From: Pigmentiphaga litoralis | Lineage (GTDB): Bacteria > Pseudomonadota > Gammaproteobacteria > Burkholderiales > Burkholderiaceae_B | Reading direction: 5' to 3' | DNA: 64,000 nt | NCBI RefSeq assembly: GCF_013408655.1 | Contig: NZ_JACCBP010000002.1 | Span: 967,875-1,031,874 of the forward strand | In this document: piece after piece, positions 53,694 to 61,744 of the stretch | Layout of the letters: the number at the start of each line of letters is the position of its first letter | Position numbering within the stretch: position 1 is the first letter of the stretch | Program-made: the position numbers and the translations under genes | Notes under the pieces: generated by a model | Database searches by the model: none | What the model saw: only the letters and a program-made list of their open reading frames with translations | What the model was told of the DNA's origin: nothing

Positions 53694-55091
53694 TCAATCC
53701 AGGGAAAGGGATGCGGGAAACGTCAGGCGCAATTGCAGGCCGCCCAGCTCGGACGGCAAGGCCTCGATCCGGCCGTCATGCGCTTCGACAATGCGCTGGC
53801 AGATCGCCAGGCCCAGGCCCGATCCGCCATGTTGCCGGTTGCGCGACGATTCCACGCGAAAGAAACGTTCGAACAGGCGGGGCAGCATGTCAGCCGGAAC
53901 ACCCGGCGCAGTGTCCTGCAGAACAATGATCACCTCCGAACCCGCCGCATGCGCCGTGATCTGCAGCATGCCGTTCGGATCCGTGTACCGCACCGAATTT
54001 TCGATCAGGTTGGTGAACAGCTGCGTCAGCCGCTGCGCATCACCCTGGATGGGCGGCAGGCCGGCGGGCAATTCAATCTGCATGCCCAGGGACTTGCGCG
54101 CCATCCGGTCCTGGAACATGCCGGCGGTCTGCCGCAACAGCGCCCCCACATCCAGACGAGTCATGCGGTAGGTCAGCGCGCCCACGTCGGCCAGCGACAG
54201 CTCGTGCAGGTCATCAATGAGCTTGCTCAATAAGGTGACCTCGGCCTGCAAGGATGCGATGGTCTGCGGCGACATGGCGCGCACGCCATCTTCCACGGCT
54301 TCCAGCTCGCCCCGCAGCACGGCCAGCGGCGTGCGCAGTTCATGCGAGATGTCGGCCACCATGTTCCGCCGCAGTTCTTCGTTGCGCTCCAGCGCGCTCG
54401 CCAGGTGGTTGAAGTCCTGCGCGAGCTGGCCCAGTTCGTCCGACGACCGGGTATCGACCCGCGTGCCGTAATCGCCCGCGGCCAGCCGATGCGTTGCGCC
54501 TGCCATGCGGCGCACGGGCGCCAGAAAGCCGCGCGCCAGCAGGATGCTGACCAGCGCGGCCACCAGCAAGGAAATGCCGCCGATGATCCAGGTGGCCAGC
54601 AGTTGCTGCTCCTGGAAGCGGTCATCGGCATCGCTGTTGTTGCGCGCGCGGATCGGCGGCGCGGCCAGCCAGCCCACGGCCTGCCGGTCCACCACGATGG
54701 GAAATTGCGAGGCAATAGGCTGCCCGGGCTGCTGCCCCACGACCACCTTGTGATCGGCATCAAGCAGCGTGAAGCGCGGCGGCGGGGGCGGCGGGGGACC
54801 GTAATCGTCCTGCTGCGTTGACTCTGCGCGTTCGACATTGCGGCCGGGCGCGCTCAGCACGCGACGCCAGCGCGGCGGGTTGTTGCGCAGGAATTCCCAG
54901 TCGCCGTGCTCGCGGTAGGCATCGGCCAGGACCAGGCTCAGGCTGGTAGCCCGTTCGGCTTCCCGCTCGCGCAGGTAGTCGACAAAGCCGCGTTCGAAGC
55001 TCCAGCGCAAGGCGCCTGCCATCGCGAAGGCGATCAGGATGCAGGTCGCCAGGATGACGACGAACAACTTGGAGGTAATACCGAATTTCAT
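53694..55091 (-). CDS. baeS: BaeS-type sensor histidine kinase
   Basis: 465-aa inner-membrane kinase. TM1 (KLFVVILATCILIAFAMAG), periplasmic sensor with a Pro-rich run, TM2 (WIIGGISLLVAALVSILLAR), HAMP, then the H-box DISHELRTPLAVLRGELEA and ATPase motifs NLIENSVRYTDPNG, DTAPGVPAD and GGSGLGLAI. The match to E. coli BaeS, including SFERGFVDYLREREAER and the HAMP/H-box region, is strong. I chose the start at 55091 because homologues begin with MKxGIT-KLF; a few upstream in-frame ATGs exist and none has a good ribosome site. Upstream of the regulator gene, the kinase is first in the operon here. Confidence 0.88.
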   Translation of the reverse strand: MKFGITSKLFVVILATCILIAFAMAGALRWSFERGFVDYLREREAERATSLSLVLADAYREHGDWEFLRNNPPRWRRVLSAPGRNVERAESTQQDDYGPPPPPPPRFTLLDADHKVVVGQQPGQPIASQFPIVVDRQAVGWLAAPPIRARNNSDADDRFQEQQLLATWIIGGISLLVAALVSILLARGFLAPVRRMAGATHRLAAGDYGTRVDTRSSDELGQLAQDFNHLASALERNEELRRNMVADISHELRTPLAVLRGELEAVEDGVRAMSPQTIASLQAEVTLLSKLIDDLHELSLADVGALTYRMTRLDVGALLRQTAGMFQDRMARKSLGMQIELPAGLPPIQGDAQRLTQLFTNLIENSVRYTDPNGMLQITAHAAGSEVIIVLQDTAPGVPADMLPRLFERFFRVESSRNRQHGGSGLGLAICQRIVEAHDGRIEALPSELGGLQLRLTFPASLSLD

Positions 55092-55216
55092 GGAAGACAT
55101 CGCTGGCGCCGGCAACGGGTTCAGGCCCGAGGCGACGAAGTGTCGCGTATCCATGACGTTATACAAGGCGCCGGGGGCGCCTTGTCGGGGACTTCACATA
55201 ATTTTCACATTATTGA

Positions 55217-56122
55217 TCACGGCACGACGCCCGGCGGCAGGGCCATGCAATGCGCCGCCACGTCACGCGGCCGGGTCCACCACACCGCATCGCGGCCCAC
55301 GTGATCCACGCAATGCTTCAGCGCGCGTCGCAGCATGCGCAGGCGGAACGGCTGGCCGAACACATACGGATGCACCGACACGTTCATGACCAGCGGATGT
55401 TTGACCGACTGCTCCAGCATTTCATCGAACTGCTCGATGATCATCTGGCAGAAGTCGCCCGCATCCTGCTTGCGATGGATCACCACCTGCGAGTCGTTCA
55501 ACTCGATCGGGTAGGGCACCGACAGCAGCGGGCCATGCTTGGTGCGCAGCCACACCGGCTGATCGTCCATCGGCCAGTCCATCACGTATTCGTAGCCGAT
55601 CTCCTTCAGCAGATCCAGCGTGTTCGACGTCTCGTACGCGCCCGATCCCATCCAGCCCTTGGGCGCCGCGCCCTCACGCTGGGTGATGGTTTCGGTAATC
55701 TCGCGCAGGATCCGTTCTTCGTCCGGCTCCCACAGGCCGCGCAGGTTTTCGGCATTGCTGCGGCCATGGGCGACCACTTCATCGCCCCGCGCCCGCAGCG
55801 CATCCATGATCTGCGGCGCGTAGTCATAGACCAGGCTGTTGCAGTTGTGCGCGGCCGGCAGGCCCAGTTCATCCAGCAGGTCGAACAGGCGCCAGATGCC
55901 GATCCGGTTGCCGTAGTCGCGCCACGAATAATTGCGGTGCGTCTGCGGCTCGCCGGTCTTGGCCGGATCGTGGCCCATGCCTGCGCCGAACGCGAACCAC
56001 TCGATGTTCGTGGTCAGGCAGAACGCCAGCCGCTTGCCTTCCGGCCATGCGTAGTCCTTGCGCTCGGGCAGGGGAACGTAGTCGTAACGAGAATGCTGCG
56101 GCAGCAGCGGCTTGCGTGTCAT
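55217..56122 (-). CDS. Polysaccharide-deacetylase-fold amidohydrolase (copy 2)
   Basis: 301-aa enzyme of the NodB/PuuE-like carbohydrate-esterase-4 fold. Seen: a strand LAFCLTTNIEWFAFG in place of the classical TFDD motif, NCNSLVYDYAP, a histidine in VVAHGRSNAENL, AAPKGWMGSGAYET, then MDDQPVWLRTK and the conserved MNVSVHPYVFGQPFR. In this branch, members hydrolyse small amides such as allantoin or ureides rather than polysaccharide; the substrate is unknown. GGAAAA precedes the ATG. Last gene of the IclR-linked cluster; a distant paralogue of the enzyme at 59415. Confidence 0.85.
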   Translation of the reverse strand: MTRKPLLPQHSRYDYVPLPERKDYAWPEGKRLAFCLTTNIEWFAFGAGMGHDPAKTGEPQTHRNYSWRDYGNRIGIWRLFDLLDELGLPAAHNCNSLVYDYAPQIMDALRARGDEVVAHGRSNAENLRGLWEPDEERILREITETITQREGAAPKGWMGSGAYETSNTLDLLKEIGYEYVMDWPMDDQPVWLRTKHGPLLSVPYPIELNDSQVVIHRKQDAGDFCQMIIEQFDEMLEQSVKHPLVMNVSVHPYVFGQPFRLRMLRRALKHCVDHVGRDAVWWTRPRDVAAHCMALPPGVVP

Positions 56123-56152
56123 CCGTTTTCCTTTTGGGTTGCTGCGTGTCCC

Positions 56153-57145
56153 TTACTGCACACGGGCGCCCGTCGCCTTCACGATGGGGCCGTACTTCAC
56201 GACTTCACGATTGAGCAGCGTGCCGAAGTCGTTCGGCGACATCGTCACCGCGTCGGCGCCCAGGCTCTCGTAAAGGGTCTTGATCTCGGGCGTGGCCACG
56301 ACCTTGGCCAAGGCGGCATTCAGTTTCTGCACCACGTCGGCCGGCATGTTGGCTGGTCCCATGATCCCGTTGTAAAGCACCACTTCAAAGTTCGGCACGC
56401 CGGCTTCGATCATGGTCGGCACATCGGGCGCGGTGTCTACGCGCTTGGGTGTGGTCACGGCCAGCGCGCGCAGCCGGTTGCCTTTCATCGCGGCAATGGC
56501 GGGCGGCATGCTGCTGAAAACGAAGGCGACTTCGCCGCCCAGAATGGCCTGCGTGGCGGGCGCACTGCCCTTGTAGGGCACATGCACCGCGTCGACCTTG
56601 GCGGCGTTGTTGAACATCTCGCTGGTCAGGTGGACGATCGTGCCGTTGCCGGACGACCCGTACGAATACCCGCCCGGCTTGGCCTTCAGCATGCTGATGA
56701 GTTCATTGACGTTCTTGACCGGCGAACTGGGGTTGACCACCAGCATCAGGGGCGTCGAGGCCACCATCGCCACCGGCGTGAAGCTCTTGACGGTGTCATA
56801 CGACAGCTTGGGATACAGCGTGGCGTTGATGGCGTGGGTGGTGACGTCCTGCAGCATCAAGGTATAGCCATCGGGCTCGGCACGCGCGATCAGGTCCGAC
56901 GCGATGGTCGTGCCGGCGCCCGGACGATTCTCGACATAGACCTGTTGCCCAAGCTCGCTCGACAACTTGACGGCGATGGACCGTGCGATCACGTCCGAGA
57001 TGCCGCCGGCGGTAAAGCCGACGACCAGGCGGATCGGTTTGGTGGGGTAGGACGTCTGTGCCCAGGCGGACGAGACGGCGATCAGGGCGACCGCGCAGGC
57101 GGCAGTGGTGGTTGCCAGGGTGGCAGTGTAGCGACGGGCAGACAT
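56153..57145 (-). CDS. Bug/TctC-family periplasmic solute-binding protein
   Basis: 330-aa binding protein with signal peptide (ACAVALIAVSSAWAQ) and signatures KPIRLVVGFTAGGISDVIAR, VENRPGAGTTIASDL, EPDGYTLMLQDV and VPYKGSAPATQAILGG. GGAGG precedes the ATG. It lies inside the amidohydrolase cluster, 30 nt before the last deacetylase gene, and likely captures the substrate of that pathway. Confidence 0.93.
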   Translation of the reverse strand: MSARRYTATLATTTAACAVALIAVSSAWAQTSYPTKPIRLVVGFTAGGISDVIARSIAVKLSSELGQQVYVENRPGAGTTIASDLIARAEPDGYTLMLQDVTTHAINATLYPKLSYDTVKSFTPVAMVASTPLMLVVNPSSPVKNVNELISMLKAKPGGYSYGSSGNGTIVHLTSEMFNNAAKVDAVHVPYKGSAPATQAILGGEVAFVFSSMPPAIAAMKGNRLRALAVTTPKRVDTAPDVPTMIEAGVPNFEVVLYNGIMGPANMPADVVQKLNAALAKVVATPEIKTLYESLGADAVTMSPNDFGTLLNREVVKYGPIVKATGARVQ

Positions 57146-57176
57146 GGAACCTCCGGAGACGGATGTGGATTACGAG

Positions 57177-58181
57177 TCAACGTGACAGCGAAAGCAGCGA
57201 AAGCCAAAGCGATTCGATGTCCTTGCGCGCAAGCGCCCGGACAATGAAGACGAGCGTCGACTGGTCAGGGGCAGACGCGCCCTTGGCCAGCGCCACGTGC
57301 TTGTCGAACACATGGCAGACACCCTGGACCAGGACGGGGGCGGCTTCGCCCTCGAAATGCAGGATGCCTTTGACGCGCAGCAGGTCCGCTCCCCGCAGGC
57401 GCACCAGGATGTCGAGGAAATCCTGGAACAGCTCGCGAGGCAGGGGTTCGTTGAATGTCAGAGTGAAGCTCGTCACGTCCCTGGGATGGGGCGTGAGTAA
57501 GGACCCGAGATACCCTCCTTGTTCTGTCTCCGTGGGTTCTTGCCAGGCGAAAGGCGATACCCCTGCAAGCAGGGCAATATCGATGTCACCGTGCGACGCG
57601 ATCTCGCGCCTGGCAAATCCGTTGATCGTGTTTATCCAGTCCAGGCTTTCGGCGACCTGGTCCTGCGTTGCCAGGTCCGTTTTCGTCACGATCACCAGGT
57701 CGGCGGCAGCCACCTGGCGCGAGGCGATCACGGGCGCCGCACGGCGGCCCTCGGCATTGTTCGCATCGACCAGCGCCACGACGTGGGCCAGCCGATAATC
57801 CCGCGCAAGCGGCGCGTCGCTATACAAGGTCTGTGCCACCGGCCCCGGATCGGCCAGTCCGCTGGTCTCGACGATCACCCGGTCAAAGCCGGGCAGCTCG
57901 CCGCGCCGGCGGCGCAGCGTGATGTCCACCAGCAGCTCCTGCAGGTCGCCGCGCAGCTGGCAGCACAGGCAGCCGTTATCCAGCAGCACCGTGCGGTCGT
58001 CCGACTTTTCCAGCAGATGGTGATCGATGCCGATCTCGCCTATCTCATTGACGATCATCAGCGAGTCCGACAGCTCGGGCGTCGCCAGCACTTTTTTCAG
58101 CAGCGTGGTCTTGCCGCTGCCGAGAAATCCCGACACGACAATCACCGGGACACGCGCATCCTTGGGCATGGGCGACGTCAT
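57177..58181 (-). CDS. CobW/P47K-family metal-chaperone GTPase (COG0523)
   Basis: 334-aa G3E GTPase that inserts or supplies a metal (usually Zn, Co or Fe) to a client enzyme. Walker A in VVSGFLGSGKTTLLKKVL, the metal site in LLDNGCLCCQLRGDL (CxCC), ETSGLADPGPV and the guanine-specificity motif VTKTDL are all present, with a C-terminal CobW_C region (LLRVKGILHFEGEAAPVLVQ). Its position between the two amidohydrolase genes suggests it metallates one or both; that is inference. It begins 4 nt after the propeller gene ends. Confidence 0.9.
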   Translation of the reverse strand: MTSPMPKDARVPVIVVSGFLGSGKTTLLKKVLATPELSDSLMIVNEIGEIGIDHHLLEKSDDRTVLLDNGCLCCQLRGDLQELLVDITLRRRRGELPGFDRVIVETSGLADPGPVAQTLYSDAPLARDYRLAHVVALVDANNAEGRRAAPVIASRQVAAADLVIVTKTDLATQDQVAESLDWINTINGFARREIASHGDIDIALLAGVSPFAWQEPTETEQGGYLGSLLTPHPRDVTSFTLTFNEPLPRELFQDFLDILVRLRGADLLRVKGILHFEGEAAPVLVQGVCHVFDKHVALAKGASAPDQSTLVFIVRALARKDIESLWLSLLSLSR

Positions 58182-58185
58182 GGCA

Positions 58186-59418
58186 TCACACCGTCATTTC
58201 GATCACGTACAGGCCGCCCGTGTGCCGGTCGACCGTGAACACGATGCCGCGGTCATCCACGAACAGATCGTTCAGCTGGATCGCGCCCACCGGCGAATTG
58301 GCCGGCGCCGGCGGCACGAAGTACGCCACCTCGCGCGGCTGATACGGGTCGCTGATGTCGTAGGCCCGCACGCCACCATTGAAGAACGTGCCGATGATCA
58401 GTTCTTCGGACTTGAACGCGCCGGCAACCGGCGGATTCTCGTGGATGTTGTGCGCGCCGAACCGGCCACCGCGCCGCTTGAACACATCCACGGGCGGCGC
58501 GGGCAGGGTCGAGATGCTGACCAGGTTGGTTTCGTCGCTGCCATCAAGCAGCCACACCAGCTTGGGCCAGTCGCCGCCGTTGTCCTGCACGCACTCGTCG
58601 GTCAGCACCATCAGGTTGCGGCCGAACAGCGGCATCAGCGTGTGCGTGAAGCCTTTGAACGGCGGCGAGTTGCGAAAGCTCGAGATCGGCTTCGGATTGC
58701 GCTTGTCCGAGATATCCATCACAAACGCGCCGCCATCGATGTAGCCCAGGTAGCAGCGGTCCGGACGATCGGGGTACACGTTGGTGTTGTGCGCGCGAAA
58801 CCCGGAGTCCAGGTCGGGCGCCAGCCGTTTGGGCGGCGGCGCGTCGTCGCCTTCCATGGTTCCCGGCAGCCACCAGCGGCCGATGGCCTCGGGCTTGGTC
58901 GGGTTGCGAACGTCAACGATCCGGTAGATCTGGTCGTCTTTCGGATTGCGCGGCGTCAGCGACGGATCGCTGCACGTCATATGCACGGTTTCGCCGTCGA
59001 CAAACCACACGGCATGCGCGCCGCGCGAGGTCGGACCGGACGCATCGAAGTGCCCGATCGACCGGGGATGCTCCGGCACGCTGATATCGAACATCTCGAA
59101 CCCGGCAGGGGCCAGGCCTGGTTTGCTGACCTGATACGCCACCGCCATCAGGTTGCCCGAGATCTCCAGCGAATTGGACCGCATCGATGCATGGGGCAGG
59201 TCGGTCTGCGCGATCACCTTGGGCGAACGCGGCTCGGTCACATCCACCGCCGTAAAGTTTTTCGGCGCGCTTTCATGCGCCATCCACAGCACGCGGCGGC
59301 CGCCAGGCAGGACCTGCATCGCCACGCCTTCGCCCACACCGCCATATCCGCCCAGGTCGTTCTGGGCCAGCAGGCGCATGTTCAGGAATTGGGCGCCGCC
59401 CGACGTCTTGCTGTTCAT
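58186..59418 (-). CDS. LVIVD-type beta-propeller protein
   Basis: 410-aa protein built from at least five blades with the pattern D(V/I)SxPxxP: FTAVDVTEPRSPKV, FEMFDISVPEHPRS, YRIVDVRNPTKPEA, FVMDISDKRNPKP and VRAYDISDPYQPRE. This fits the LVIVD-repeat class of propellers, known mostly from surface or periplasmic proteins. No signal peptide is seen (MNSKTSGGAQFLNMR), so it may be cytoplasmic here. A possible enzymatic or scaffolding role in the amidohydrolase pathway is inference. AGGAG precedes the ATG, and it overlaps the preceding deacetylase gene by 4 nt. Confidence 0.8.
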   Translation of the reverse strand: MNSKTSGGAQFLNMRLLAQNDLGGYGGVGEGVAMQVLPGGRRVLWMAHESAPKNFTAVDVTEPRSPKVIAQTDLPHASMRSNSLEISGNLMAVAYQVSKPGLAPAGFEMFDISVPEHPRSIGHFDASGPTSRGAHAVWFVDGETVHMTCSDPSLTPRNPKDDQIYRIVDVRNPTKPEAIGRWWLPGTMEGDDAPPPKRLAPDLDSGFRAHNTNVYPDRPDRCYLGYIDGGAFVMDISDKRNPKPISSFRNSPPFKGFTHTLMPLFGRNLMVLTDECVQDNGGDWPKLVWLLDGSDETNLVSISTLPAPPVDVFKRRGGRFGAHNIHENPPVAGAFKSEELIIGTFFNGGVRAYDISDPYQPREVAYFVPPAPANSPVGAIQLNDLFVDDRGIVFTVDRHTGGLYVIEMTV

Positions 59419-60287
59419 GCCTGCTCCTGCGTGTTGAACCAGTCCAGGATCTGCGCACCGGTCATGAACGCCACGTTGGAATGCCCTTGGATGTAATCGA
59501 GCGCCTGTTCGAAATACTTGATCCGATGCGGCACGCCGCTCAGGAAAGGATGGACCGCAATGCCCATCACGCGCACATGGTCCCCGCCCTCCATATACAG
59601 GCGGTCAAAGGAATCCTTGATGCGTTCGAGCAGCACGTCCGACCGGTGATGCTGCACGGCCATCATCGGAATGTCGTTGAGTTCGACCGAGTACGGCATG
59701 GCGACCATCTCGCCCGACCCGGCCTGCAGCCGGCAGGGTTGGTCGTCCAGGCACCAGTCGCCGATGTAGCGGATGCCGGCGTCATGCAGCAGGTCCACCG
59801 AGTCGTAGGTCTGCGTCAGTCCGGGTCCGAGCCAGCCCACCGGCTTCTTGCCGGTAAATCCTTCGATCGTTTCCACGGTCTGCCGGATCATGGCCGCCTG
59901 GTCTTCGACCTGGTGGGTCGGCATCTGCGTGAACGCATGGCCCATGAACTCCCAGCCGGCGTCGTGCGCTTCCTGCGCCACGCGCGGGTAGCGGTTGCAG
60001 ACATTGCCGTTGATCGACAGCGTCGGCACGATGCCGCGCCGGTCCAGGGCGGCCTTCAGCCGCCAGAAGCCGACACGCATCCCGTACTCATGCCAGGCCC
60101 AGTTGGGGATATCGGGCAGAGTCGTGATGCCGGTTGGTGGGGGCAGTACCTGGCGCGGCATGGCCCGCTCGATCTGCCAGTCTTCCACGTTGACGATGGG
60201 CCACACGATGACGCGCGCGCCATCGGGCGGGGTCAAACGGGGGCGGTCAATGATGGGCGAATAAGGCAGACGGTCGCGTGGCTGCAT
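59415..60287 (-). CDS. Polysaccharide-deacetylase-fold amidohydrolase (copy 1)
   Basis: 290-aa enzyme of the same fold as the product of 55217. Strand VIVWPIVNVEDWQIERAM occupies the usual TFDD position with an Asp; then MRVGFWRLKAALDRRGIVP, a His in WEFMGHAFTQMPTHQVED, VGWLGPGLTQTYDSVDLL, CLDDQPCRL and MGIAVHPFLSGVPHR. It is the first gene of the cluster transcribed away from the IclR regulator, and an operator-like dyad lies 4 bp before its start codon. Likely cytoplasmic amide hydrolase; the substrate is unknown. Confidence 0.86.
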   Translation of the reverse strand: MQPRDRLPYSPIIDRPRLTPPDGARVIVWPIVNVEDWQIERAMPRQVLPPPTGITTLPDIPNWAWHEYGMRVGFWRLKAALDRRGIVPTLSINGNVCNRYPRVAQEAHDAGWEFMGHAFTQMPTHQVEDQAAMIRQTVETIEGFTGKKPVGWLGPGLTQTYDSVDLLHDAGIRYIGDWCLDDQPCRLQAGSGEMVAMPYSVELNDIPMMAVQHHRSDVLLERIKDSFDRLYMEGGDHVRVMGIAVHPFLSGVPHRIKYFEQALDYIQGHSNVAFMTGAQILDWFNTQEQA

Positions 60288-60290
60288 CGA

Positions 60291-60308
60291 ATGTCCAGTA
60301 TGTGGATA
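60291..60308. promoter_or_regulatory. IclR operator-like dyad, site 1
   Basis: ATGTCCA-GTATG-TGGATAA, i.e. TCCA-N5-TGGA, immediately upstream of the deacetylase ATG. The same dyad recurs next to the IclR gene, so both probably bind the IclR protein; here it would overlap the ribosome site. Confidence 0.6.
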
Positions 60309-60375
60309 ATGGGGGGACGGATTCTGTTAATCCATCCTCCGCGCACGCATCAGTCGTGTCAACGATGCCTGTCAA

Positions 60376-60394
60376 AATGTCCACTATCTGGAAA
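60376..60394. promoter_or_regulatory. IclR operator-like dyad, site 2
   Basis: AATGTCCA-CTATC-TGGAAAT, the second TCCA-N5-TGGA dyad, just 9 bp before the iclR TTG start. Placement suggests autoregulation together with site 1. Confidence 0.6.
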
Positions 60395-60402
60395 TACTGG
60401 TC

Positions 60403-61203
60403 TTGAGCTCGATCCAGCCTGTAGAAAAGCCCGCGGCACGCGCCGCCGCCGACGGCACCCAGGGCATCCGCCGGGTCGTCCGTGTACTGAAAGTCCTGGC
60501 CGTGCATCGCGATGTCGGCCTGCGCTTTGTCGAAGTGGCCGACCTGTGCGAACTCGAGCGGCCCACGGCGCACCGCATGCTCAAGACCCTGGTCGAAGAA
60601 GGCCTGCTGGTGCGGGATACGCGCAGCAAACGGTACCGGCTCGGGTCACTGACCTTCGAACTGGGCCTGGCCGCCGCGCATCACTTCAATCTGGTCGATC
60701 TGTGCGCCCCGTCCTTGCAACGCCTGGCGCGCGCCACCGGCGACACCTCGTTCCTGTTCATCCGGCGCGGCAACGACGCGATCTGTGTCAGCAGTGTGCC
60801 CGGGCACTATCCCATCCAGACCCCCGTCGTGCCGGTCGGAAGCCGTCAACCGCTGGGCGTGAATGCAGGCGGCCTGGCATTGCTATTGAGCATGACGCCG
60901 GCCGAAGTCGAAGAAATCATTGCGGCGGTGCGCCCGCGCCTTGGCGCCTATGGTGACTTCGATGCCGATGACTTGCGTCAGTCGGTCGCGGCGGGGCGCA
61001 CGCAGCGATATGCGCTGATCGGCGAAAAGGCGGTACCCGGCGTCACCGCAATGGGACTGCCGATCGTGAACCAGCTGGGCGTGCCCGTCGCCGCATTGAC
61101 CGTCGCAGCCATTTCCAGCCGCATGACGCCCGCACGTCAGCAGGACATCGTTCCGCTGCTGCAGCAGGAAGTCGATGAAGTGCGGCGGCTGTTGTACCGG
61201 TAA
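60403..61203 (+). CDS. IclR-family transcriptional regulator
   Basis: 266-aa regulator with an N-terminal winged HTH (GIRRVVRVLKVLAVHRDVGL, VADLCELERPTAHRMLKTLV) and a C-terminal ligand-binding GAF-like domain (SFLFIRRGNDAICVSSVPGH, GAYGDFDADD, PGVTAMGLPIVNQLG). The start is a TTG at 60403 with no strong Shine-Dalgarno. It is divergent from the five-gene amidohydrolase cluster and flanked by two identical-pattern dyads, so it almost certainly controls that cluster. The effector is probably the pathway substrate. Confidence 0.9.
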   Translation: MSSIQPVEKPAARAAADGTQGIRRVVRVLKVLAVHRDVGLRFVEVADLCELERPTAHRMLKTLVEEGLLVRDTRSKRYRLGSLTFELGLAAAHHFNLVDLCAPSLQRLARATGDTSFLFIRRGNDAICVSSVPGHYPIQTPVVPVGSRQPLGVNAGGLALLLSMTPAEVEEIIAAVRPRLGAYGDFDADDLRQSVAAGRTQRYALIGEKAVPGVTAMGLPIVNQLGVPVAALTVAAISSRMTPARQQDIVPLLQQEVDEVRRLLYR

Positions 61204-61266
61204 CGCATCAGGTCGGCCACGGCGTGCAGCCGCAGCCGGCTGGTCTCGAGCCGGGCGGGTTCCCCC

Positions 61267-61461
61267 TTATTTGGGTGGGCCCTTCCTTGGCTTGGAAGAC
61301 GCGGTTGCGTCCGCGGCGGCGCCACGGCGCACCGGGGCAGGGGTGCGCTGCGGGACGCGCGGGGACACCTGCGCAGTCGGGCGCACATTGCGTTGATTCA
61401 GTGGGGGGAGGGGAGTTGCCGTCGCAGCAGGTGCCGGATGGCTGGCGGTTTTCTCGGTCAT
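61267..61461 (-). CDS. Small Pro/Ala/Arg-rich hypothetical protein (64 aa)
   Basis: 64-residue frame MTEKTASHPAPAATATPLP..., ending in a basic tail (ATASSKPRKGPPK). GGAGA lies 6 nt before the ATG at 61461. Composition suggests an intrinsically disordered basic protein. It is not recognised, and a longer frame to 61569 lacks support. Real status is uncertain because GC-rich DNA throws up such frames often. Confidence 0.4.
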   Translation of the reverse strand: MTEKTASHPAPAATATPLPPLNQRNVRPTAQVSPRVPQRTPAPVRRGAAADATASSKPRKGPPK

Positions 61462-61701
61462 GGCTGTCTCCATAGGGCGACGGAGCCATTCGCGAGACTC
61501 GCAAGGAACGTCGCTGTTCGTGTCATCCACCGGCCGTGCCGGCAGGTCATGCAGTACTGCGGATCGCATCGTCAGCAGGTTCGGTGGACCTGGTGTGCAA
61601 AAGCCAGCCGTCGCAGGGTGCGACGACTGGCCAACGGGCCCCTGGCTCGCGCCGTATGCCGGCGTCTCTGTTTCGGGGTCCGGGGTACTGCCTTGGCGTA
61701 G

Positions 61702-61726
61702 TGCCTTAAGGTATTTCCTTAAGGCA
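61702..61726. promoter_or_regulatory. Perfect hairpin TGCCTTAAGG / CCTTAAGGCA
   Basis: 10-bp perfect arms with a 5-nt loop (TATTT), 18 bp beyond the stop of the membrane-protein gene on the minus strand. No T-run follows on that strand, so it is either a 3' stabiliser or an operator for the small downstream gene. Confidence 0.45.
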
Positions 61727-61744
61727 GTGCCTATCTATTGCGTA

